A stretch of DNA of 64,000 nucleotides from Neostapfia colusana (Eukaryota > Streptophyta > Magnoliopsida > Poales > Poaceae): assembly GCA_030760725.1 (NCBI GenBank), contig JASWHV010000007.1:22418824-22482823 (forward strand). The letters run 5' to 3'. Numbering within the stretch: position 1 is the first letter of the stretch; every line of letters starts with the position of its first letter. Below are positions 56,976 through 64,000 of this stretch, piece by piece. A program made the translations under genes and the position numbers. The notes under the pieces were generated by a model, which worked only from the letters and a program-made list of their open reading frames with translations, was not told where the DNA came from and ran no database searches.

Positions 56976-58251
56976 AATCCTGTAGTGAGCTATCCCTGGC
57001 AGGAGGGGAGGTCCGGATCTATCATGCACATGGCCGCACCGCAGTCCTCCTTGGCAGGAAGGGGCGCCTGGAGTTGTTGCCTACATGGCAGTACTCGAGC
57101 CCTCCCATGCTGGAGGTCGGGCCCGGAGCCGTAGGACACATGGCACCTCCGGAGCTCTCTCTAGCGAAAGATGTGGCTCGGAGGTTCCAAACACGTGGCA
57201 GTGCCAGAGCCCTCCCTAGCGGGAGGTCGGGTCCGACACCATCGGACACGTGGCGGCTCCGGAGCCATCCTGGGCCGGTAGTGAGGCTCAAAGCCTGCAG
57301 ACACGTGACAGCCTCGGAGCCCTCCCTAGCAGGTGGTCAGACCCGACGGCTAGGGCACGTGCCTTCTCACTGAGTGCTCCCTAGCTGGCGGTTGGGCCCA
57401 GCCTACAGGCTGGGTCCCTGTCTTCTTCATACGTGCTGACATAAGTCTTCTTTTGCTCTTACATGCGGAGGTACCCGATCTTGAGGGTACTGACAGTGGC
57501 CCCCGGGCCCATCTGGACAGAGACGAAGGCTCTTGCGGATGGGGCCTCCGCAAAAAATCTCGCATGGTGGTCTTCTGATCTTGCTTCAAGTGCCCAAATG
57601 TTTGGGGACGCCTGCCAAAAAGGCACAAGACACCAACTTCAGACCCTTCGGGAGACGCCGACCTCGGGGGTCCGAGAGTGGTGCCCTAGGAAAGATGATG
57701 TTCCACACGACCGAAGTAGTATGGAAAGAAAGCACGGAAAGAGTATTGGGGCAATGTCCGGGGTCCAACTACTTTTCTTGTCTGTAGGCGTGTTCTTTCT
57801 GGCCAAAAGATACTCAGTTGTAGCGCGCGGGAGGCAGGATGTGCACGCTAGGGGTACGTAACCAGGCATAGCAGGCTACACACCTTGGACCTCCCGCGGG
57901 CGTTAACCTTTCAGCGGGGAGACCTTCCAGCGCCATGGGACATAGGACAAGTACGTAGGATAGGCTCCGGACATGCCATTTACAGTTGATATGCATGAGC
58001 AAGCAAAAACTATAAAGAAGGTACGCAGGGTAGGATAAATTTTCATATTTCTGGCTTCGTTCGGGTGATAGAAGGAAACAGGCCATGCAAGAAGGAAGCG
58101 ACCCGCCCCGGATGACAAGAGTAGCAGGACCCTTCCGGGGCTTAGCTGTTCTAAGCACTGTTCCTAGACACTATGACACCTTTACAAAGAAAGAGAAAAA
58201 GAAAGAAAAGTACCCTACCGCTGCGTTAAGGATAGAACTTACAGAGGTGTT

Positions 58252-58890
58252 CTATGTTCTGTGGATTGGGTAGAGGTACTCATTCCCAGCGGCCAGGTGG
58301 GTGCACCTGAGGCGGCATACTTGTGCGGGTCGGGAGGGACCCTCCCAGCTGGGGGAGGGTTTGTCACCCCTCCTCGAAAAAGTATTAGCCGAGGCATCAG
58401 GTGGCCCTACCTTGGGCTGTCTACTCTGCGCGTACCATTGTCGGAGCGTTCTGCGATGTGGCGCATTTTGAACAGTCTCTAGCCACATTGCTTCGTCGAC
58501 GAGGTTGATTTCTTCACGCGAAGGCTGGTTCTGCATGGATTCATCGTATGTCTGGACGTTGGGTGAGCCCCTAGCGTGTTCTGGGGGGGAGGGCGGCCTC
58601 GACCCCCTACACCAATGTAAGAGGGCATTTTCCCTTGTCCCACGGCGGAGGGGGGGAACGCCTGGTTAGGCATAGAGCATCTTGCGTCACTCGCTGTGGT
58701 CGCTGGATAGACGGCTTTCAACGCCCTCTTGGCGTCTTGATACTCCATACCCTGCTCAGCGTCGGCCTCAGGTTTGGGCTTTCGTTTGCCCTCCCGCTGA
58801 CGGGAGGGTGCACCATCTTGGCGCGGTCGCTGCTGTTGCAGCTCATGGAAGCGTTTCGCGAGCTTCTTGATCCCACCCCCAGACAAGCGC
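58252..58890 (-). pseudogene. gag C-terminus joined to integrase tail in element T2
   Basis: The minus strand first encodes the gag tail (FHELQQQRPRQDGAPSRQRE, EQGMEYQDAKRALKAVY), then passes through the same GC-rich spacer as in T1 into the integrase tail (EEINLVDEAMWLETVQNAPH, RQWYAQSRQPKV, SPSWEGP). Everything between gag and the integrase tail is missing. The junction is the same as in T1 (21,225-21,345). The gag N-terminus is also deleted, leaving a short leader beside the primer site. Confidence 0.8.
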
Positions 58891-59046
58891 CCGCGACCAT
58901 CGTCCGCTGGCGACGAAGGTCAGTGGTGCCCGGTGCACAACACCGACAGTAGAGGATGGGAAGAGCCTCCGAGAGACTGGACGTTCACCATCGTGAGTTA
59001 CACGAACAACTTTAAAAACCAGAAGCCCCTTACGTGGCGCGCTAAA

Positions 59047-60311
59047 TGTCGAACTATCTTTCGCGACACTTCCCCCGATCCGCTCTGGAGCAGCCCGTGG
59101 AGGTTCTTTTTTAGGAGGGGCTTAGTGGTTTTGACCGTCTTAGCACGATGTCGAGATGAACAAGAAGATTTACATGGTTTGGGCCGCCTGAGCGTAATAT
59201 CCTACGTTCACGGAGTGTTGGTTGTTCTTTGCTGGAGTCTGAGCGTGGCTCGAGCTTGAGAGCTTACAAGTGTTAGAGTTGTATGAGTTCGGGGGTCGGA
59301 ATCGGGGTCCTTTTGCCCGTTGAATGTCAGGTCCTTTTATAGCTCAAGGCCAGACAGCCTTACAAGTGGGCCCAAAGCATGACAGGTGGCCCCGGTATGG
59401 GCAGCAATCCCTACTACGGCTAGAATGCCCATTGCTAGTAGTAGTGTACTTGATGAAGCCGTAGGGCGCGTCGCCTTGTCGCGACGACATCCTTAAGTGT
59501 TGTCTGACGAAGGCGGTAGAAATACGTCTTGTCCCGCGGCGCTGCACTGTTGCTGCTGTCAGAGCGTCGCGTGACTGGTCTCTGCTGCCAGGCACGCGTG
59601 TACCAGGATACACTTGATTACTTGCCAGGGAACATGCGAACTTTAAATGCGTGATAGGACAGGGCACCTTCCTCTTTACTCCTTGGCTATCTGTTCGTTG
59701 CTTGTCAGCGTGTCGTCCAAGTGGCTGGCCCTCGGGACACGGGTCATCACCGGAGCTGTCTTGCGGATTAGCGAGGGGTCCGGAGTCGTTGGACACGTGG
59801 CAACACCGGAGCTCTCCCTAGCAGGAGGGGAGGTCCGGAGCTTTCATGCACGTGGTCGCACAGGATCCCTCCTTGGCGAGAAGGGACGCCTGGAGTTGTT
59901 GCCTACGTGGCAGCACCAGAGCCCTCCCATGCTGGAGGTCGCGCCCGGAGTCGTAGGACTTGTGGCACCTCCGGAGCTCTCTCTAGCGAAAGACGTGGCT
60001 CGGAGGTTCTAGACACGTGGCAGTGCCGAAGCCCTCCCTGGCGGGAGGTCGGGTCCGACGCCATCGGATATGTGGTGGCTCCGGAGCCTTCCTCGGCAAA
60101 TAGTGAGGCTCAGAGCGTGCAGACACGTGGCAGCCTCGGAGCCCTCCCTAGCAGGTGATCGGACCCGAGGCCTAGGGCACGCGCCTTCTCATGAGTGCTC
60201 CCTAGCTGGCGGTTGGGCCCAACCTATAGGCCGGGTCCCCGTCTTCTTCATACATGCTGACGTAAGTCTTCTTTTGCTCTTACACGTGGGGTACCCGTTC
60301 TTGAGGGCTCA
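59047..60311 (-). repeat. 5' LTR of element T2
   Basis: On the minus strand it ends ...GCGAAAGATAGTTCGACA at 59047. TATA box (plus view CTTTTATA) 59334-59341. CACGTG cores at 59794, 59849, 60014 and 60124 are the remnants of a G-box array, less regular than in T1. Confidence 0.8.
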
Positions 60312-60679
60312 GTCTATTGGAGAAGCATGCAATTTTTATGGCCATGAAGAAATAGAGTACTAGACGGACATCCACTAGTCGATTGTAGACATTACACTAG
60401 TTATTTCTGTTATAATAATAATGTTTTATACCCTAAACTACTAAACATTATAATAAAGATATTTTTTGTTATATGAATATATTTTTATTATTTATGATCC
60501 TACTCTGTATTCATGTATATTAATTGTAGGCACACATACAATACATTTCCTTAAACCCAGTGAGACAAAGCAACATATATTTTTCAAAAAAAAATGCCTC
60601 ACCAGCACTTTCCACGAACTAGTTTGCTAAATACCACTATTTCTATCAATTTAGCTAGTTTACCATGTAAGTTGGATCT
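60312..60679. other. AT-rich spacer
   Basis: No gene seen. It contains a CACTAG preceded by TTA at 60392-60400, an alternative left end for the next element. Confidence 0.4.
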
Positions 60680-62145
60680 TACAAAATATTTTTACAAGCG
60701 GCTATAAACATATTATCACGGTCGGTTATAAAACCGCCTGTGAAAATGGCCCATTTTTACATGCGGCATCAAGAACCACATGTGAAAATAAATTATCACG
60801 GGCGGATTATAAAAGAAGACCGCGTGTGACAAAGAATTATCACGGGCGCCTATATACCATTTGTGAAAATAGACTACCACAGGCTGCTCTTTATGTAAGA
60901 CCGCTTGTGATGTACTACCACAGGCGGCTCTAAATATAGGACCACTTGTAAAAATTAATATCGCAGGCACTACTTCGTTATAGACCGCTTGTGAAACTGA
61001 ATATCATAGACGTCTCTTTATATGGGACCGCTTGTAAAAAAAGATATCGCAGACGGCTCAATATATGTGGCCGCCTGTGAAAATAAGTTATCACAAATGG
61101 TTCGACTTCTTCCACCGCATGTGATAATCTATTATGGGTGGTCGTTTTTAACTACCGACCGCATTTGATACTTTTTTAGCACAAACGGTTAATGTTTCAG
61201 AACTGCTGTGAAGATATATATACCCTATACAGAACTACATGCTGTTATTTCTAATTTCTAGTTTAAATCCAAATACAAACAACACAAACACAATTTGCAC
61301 CGCTCAGATTCAAATAAATATTCACACAACAATTATAAAATAAAAATATCATATACATAAAATGCAATTTTACATATATATCTCAATCGTAGTTCACAAG
61401 TACACATATTTTAAAAGTTTCTCTAAAAACTAGATGAATTATCATAGTTGCATAGTTCTCGCACATCAGCATGTGCACCCGTTTTGTCAAAAAATGGCCC
61501 TCTTGGGTGAATAATTTCGCGACACATGAACAAATAAAGTTCACTCACAATCCTATGAACTACTTTGACCATATCCATAGCAATCGGCCAATCTGTGTTC
61601 ACATACGTCTACTGCAATAAAAACATAATAAAAGTATTTAAATATGATAGTGACAATGAAAATGTAACTTGAAAGTAAGAAAATAAAATATTGACAGTAA
61701 GTATAACTTACATCCTCATGATTCACTTTATATTTTCCAGCGACACGAAGATTCTCGCAGATATAATATCCGTAAAGGACACTACCAGAAAGCTGCTTGG
61801 CATAAGGAAAATTTGTTCGTACGTGCAATACGATCCTATACGTAGGTCGCTTACCGCCAAGTTGTTTCTAGTAGAACGTCCAAGCGCTGTAGTATAAAAA
61901 TGTCATATAAGAATTGCCAACCTATATACGTGTGTATATAACAATATAGAATATCGGTACTTTTTTAAAATGATAATGAAATCTTTGTATCTAGTTTGGT
62001 CGAAATCGGCCGAGTCCATGACCGACGTTGAACCATGCTTTGGGTTGATGAAGATACAAATGTAATTATTACTAGATAATTGTCGTTATTTTTAACAGAT
62101 TGTCTGAAAAAAAAGGCGTTTGTGAAAATGCTTTTTATAGTAGTG
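60680..62145 (-). mobile_element. Small, decayed CACTA element
   Basis: The right end is CTTTTTATAGTAGTG (62131-62145), i.e. CACTACTATAAAAAG read inward, followed by TTA. The left part (about 60,690-61,190) is a subterminal array of TATCACGGGCGG and ACCGCCTGTGAAAA-like words. The left terminus is eroded: the array start near 60,680 aligns with the inside of the right end, but no CACTA remains there. If CACTAG at 60395 is the true end, a TSD TTA would match. Confidence 0.6.
61430..61890 (-). pseudogene. Ulp1-like cysteine protease remnant in the small CACTA
   Basis: The minus strand encodes KQLSGSVLYGYYICENLRVA, VNHEDV and, after a break, ELYLFMCREIIHPRGPFFD. This is the C-terminal part of the Ulp1-like (C48) domain carried by many grass CACTA and MULE elements. 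The family has Cys in the GSVLCGYYVC motif as nucleophile; here that position is Tyr, and stops interrupt the frame, so no protease activity is expected. Confidence 0.6.
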
Positions 62146-62280
62146 TTATATCTTCTCAAACCATCAAACCATCACGAGCATCCCTTTGCCTTGGTCGTCC
62201 TCCATTCCGGCAGTGTATGAGCCGAACCCGATAGGAGTTAAACGCATCAACTACCCCCCTCAATCCCTCATCGCTTCGCC

Positions 62281-62688
62281 ATGGCTCTCGTCGTTCGGAC
62301 GCCTTGGTTGCAACCACCGCTACCCTACATTTCCGCCACTAGCACAACTGCTTTGTCGCCGCCGTCGGCACCGCGAGGGCCTGCGCCGGGGCGGTCCGTG
62401 CGCCCGCCACCTTGCCCTTCACCAAGACCGCCGCGACGCCTGCTCGTACATCGCCGAGGGCGACTCATCATCCTTCGACGCGGCCGTGGCGTCTGGCCTC
62501 TGGGACGTCGAGATCGCGCTGCAGTTGACGGAGCTGCGTTGGCTCCTCGATGTGCTCACGACGTCCAGGGGAAGGGCACCGAGGGGGAGTGCGGCGGTGA
62601 TGAGCTCAGGAGGGTGGCGCTGGTCGGGTCGGGGCCCGGGCTGCTCAAGCTCAAGGCGGTGCGGGCCATCCAGTCGGCGGACCTCTGA
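62281..62688 (+). pseudogene. UPM1: Uroporphyrinogen-III C-methyltransferase (UPM1-like) first-exon fragment
   Basis: The ATG at 62281 starts MALVVRTPWLQPPLP, a plastid-transit-like Ser/Thr/Ala/Arg-rich N-terminus. A neighbouring frame carries RRDACSYIAEGDSSSFDAAV and LRWLLDVLTTSRG. The first frame then resumes with ELRRVALVGSGPG and LKLKAVRAIQSADL before a stop at 62688. The intact enzyme makes precorrin-2 for siroheme in plastids. Here two frame changes are needed, the GPGDPELLTLKAV-type SAM-binding loop has lost DPE, and the rest of the protein is absent. No expected downstream exon follows. It begins 136 bp from the CACTA end at 62145, so transduplication or a local truncation is possible. 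Confidence 0.7.
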
Positions 62689-62818
62689 TGTGACAAAGAA
62701 GAAGACAGGAGAAAGGAGATGGATTCTAACGGTTGAGAAAATCAAGCATGATCCAATCCGTTGGGCCAAGATCGTGCCACAAAAGTGGTTGACGGATCAA
62801 AAACTGAAAACTAACTAG

Positions 62819-63570
62819 TACTGCTAAAATAGCAGACCAAGCAAGAAAAATGATATGTTAGCAAACCCCTTCCAGCACAGAATGAAACCACCCTCAATAA
62901 TGGTTTCGTTAGAATACCACTCTCAACAAATGACTCGTTAAAATACCATTATAATTGCAACCAATTTGCTCGTTTATCATCGAGGCATTATAACTTGACT
63001 CATAAGCCCTTTTTGACGGAAAAGAACACAGAAAAGACTAAAATACTCTCAACTCTCTTATTCACATCCCTCACTTAAAAATAAAGCTGTGACAGTATGC
63101 TGAATTAAAAAACAACTATATGAAACACTAAAGAACTGTATGCCACTAGGGGCTTGCTGAATAAAAAAAATTGCATGATTTCGTTCACATAGAGCATAAT
63201 CATTATATAAATTTAACATATATATAAAAAACTACATGCCACATAAGACAAATTTAACAACTCAAACACATGAGATAAATAAATCCAAATTCAAAGTTTA
63301 ACAAATCCATAAACATTAAAGTTCACATGTTACATGGAGTCATACACCTTGATACTGGGCTTCTAGACAGACATTAAAATATCTAGACTTTTACATTTCA
63401 TTGGCTTTCCCGTTTCTCTGTTGCGGATAATGTTACCTGAATTTGTGTATATTATGCGAAATAGATATAGTTATAGCTAACTTTGACAGATGAACATAAA
63501 AAGTACGCGAAGCTAGAGAGATGGAGCGGAACACTCCTCTCTTGAGCATCGATCATCACTTTGCTCGATC
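62819..63570. other. AT-rich spacer between gene remnants
   Basis: No coding or repeat feature recognised. Confidence 0.4.
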
Positions 63571-63955
63571 TCATAACACCCTTGGCTTGCACACCATGGT
63601 GGAATGCTTGAGGATGTGGAGGCTGAAATGTCCTCCCCTTCTCAGTGGTGTTGAGCTTGTCCTGCCCGCAGCAGCTCGAAGTTCTAAACGAGGCAGCCTA
63701 TATGATGCCGAGGATGGGCAGCGCCGGGGCAGCTCCGGCGGCCGACGCCGAAGGGCTGGTACCTGAAGTCGTTGTCGTTGGCCTTGACGTGCTTCTCCTC
63801 CTCGAGGAACCGCTCCGGTCGGAACTCCTCCGGTCGCTTCCAGCTGTCGGGGTCGTTCGCGAGGTACCAGGCGTTGATGGCCTGCAGATCGGGCGGTGGC
63901 GGGGGGGGGGGGGGGTGGAGCCTGCAGCTTGAGCGTGGGGCGGTGGAGGCCAACC
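63571..63955 (-). pseudogene. CYP73A: Cinnamate 4-hydroxylase-like P450 (CYP73A) 3' fragment
   Basis: The minus strand encodes INAWYLANDPDSWKRPEEFR, PERFLEEEKHVKANDNDFRY and the heme-binding PFGVGRRSCPG. In shifting frames it continues with LPILGII, QDKLNTTEKG, HILK-like residues and VCKPRVL with a stop at 63571. These follow the CYP73A C-terminus in order. The heme Cys is present, but frameshifts after CPG and a stop make it non-functional. Upstream of INAW the match fails within a poly-G/C tract (63902-63915), so the fragment is truncated there too. C4H catalyses the second step of the phenylpropanoid pathway at the ER. Confidence 0.75.
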
Positions 63956-64000
63956 GATCGGTGGGGTGGGGGGTGGCGCTGCAGGAGGGCGGCGGTCGGC

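Larger units (their letters stand above)
49324..56987 (+). mobile_element. Complete 7.66-kb CACTA (En/Spm) transposon
   Basis: It starts CACTACAGGAAAG and ends ATCCTGTAGTG, with a 3-bp TSD AGC (49321-49323 and 56988-56990). The uninterrupted paralogous site exists in the T2 right LTR (GGAGCTCTCCCTAGC at about 59,810), which confirms boundaries and TSD. Subterminal arrays, a TNP2-like gene and a TNPA/TNP1-like gene follow in CACTA order. Both genes are damaged, so this copy is probably not autonomous now. Confidence 0.95.
49013..60311 (-). mobile_element. Second Tat-type deletion derivative (element T2), split by a CACTA
   Basis: Left (3') LTR: 49013-49323 plus 56988-57495. Internal region 57496-59046. 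Right (5') LTR 59047-60311. The polypurine tract CCCGGGGGCCAC abuts the LTR at 57496 on the minus strand. The primer-site region (TTTAGCGCGCCACGTAAGG) abuts 59047. Without the CACTA the element is about 3.6 kb. It keeps only a gag C-terminal piece and an integrase tail. The left LTR lacks about 450 bp that is present in the right one (59,300-59,760). The right LTR ends at about 60311 in GGCTCA, lacking the expected last bases, so no TSD is found. Confidence 0.82.

Noticed and set aside
60395..62145. CACTAG at 60395 with matching TTA duplication as the left end of the small CACTA
   Set aside because: The 3-bp match is likely by chance, and the subterminal array starts only near 60,690, where it aligns with the inside of the right end. 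Kept as an alternative, not as the main boundary.

Overview
This 64-kb window is plant nuclear DNA, most likely from a grass (Poaceae). The reasons are the copia, chromovirus and Tat-type LTR retrotransposons, the CACTA transposons with grass-type subterminal repeats, GC-rich first exons, and gene remnants that match grass families. I see no rRNA, tRNA or CRISPR. Most of the sequence is transposable elements, many of them nested, around a few host genes or gene remnants.

Layout. 1-1.54 kb: the 3' end of a Ty1/copia element, whose LTR carries helically phased palindromes. 1.55-6.64 kb: gypsy material, with an antisense 'Transposase_28' pseudogene followed by a plus-strand Tat-type 3' LTR holding a 109-bp tandem array of G-boxes. 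7.69-9.92 kb: a two-exon minus-strand gene for a small plant protein of unknown function, the only host gene that looks intact. 13.8-14.9 kb: a decayed LINE. 14.87-16.71 kb: a complete 1.84-kb short-LTR element with a minisatellite inside. 17.3-24.07 kb: a non-autonomous Tat-type element on the minus strand, with gag and integrase pieces but no reverse transcriptase.

24.44-48.14 kb: a LUL/LOG2-type RING E3 ubiquitin ligase gene on the minus strand. Its first intron has grown to about 22.6 kb because it holds a Ty1/copia element (26081-47103, TSD TAAGC). That copia is itself split in its integrase by a 15.3-kb chromovirus (29284-44539, TSD ACCAC), and the chromovirus carries a third, truncated LTR inside its own pol. 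The copia RNase H also contains a 193-bp short-LTR fragment (TSD TTTCC). The ligase gene has two apparent frameshifts and is probably a pseudogene.

49.01-60.31 kb: a second, smaller Tat-type deletion derivative. Its left LTR is interrupted by a complete 7.66-kb CACTA transposon (49324-56987, TSD AGC) with TNP2-like and TNPA-like genes. 60.7-62.15 kb: a second, small CACTA with a Ulp1-protease remnant. 62.28-62.69 kb: a broken first exon of a uroporphyrinogen-III methyltransferase (UPM1-like). 63.57-63.95 kb: a decayed 3' end of a cinnamate 4-hydroxylase (CYP73A-like).

The elements form a readable history. The copia entered the ligase intron first; the chromovirus and the short-LTR fragment then entered the copia. 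Independently, a Tat derivative landed upstream of the ligase gene and was later hit by a CACTA. The LTRs are unusual in carrying ordered arrays of palindromic or ACGT-core sites.
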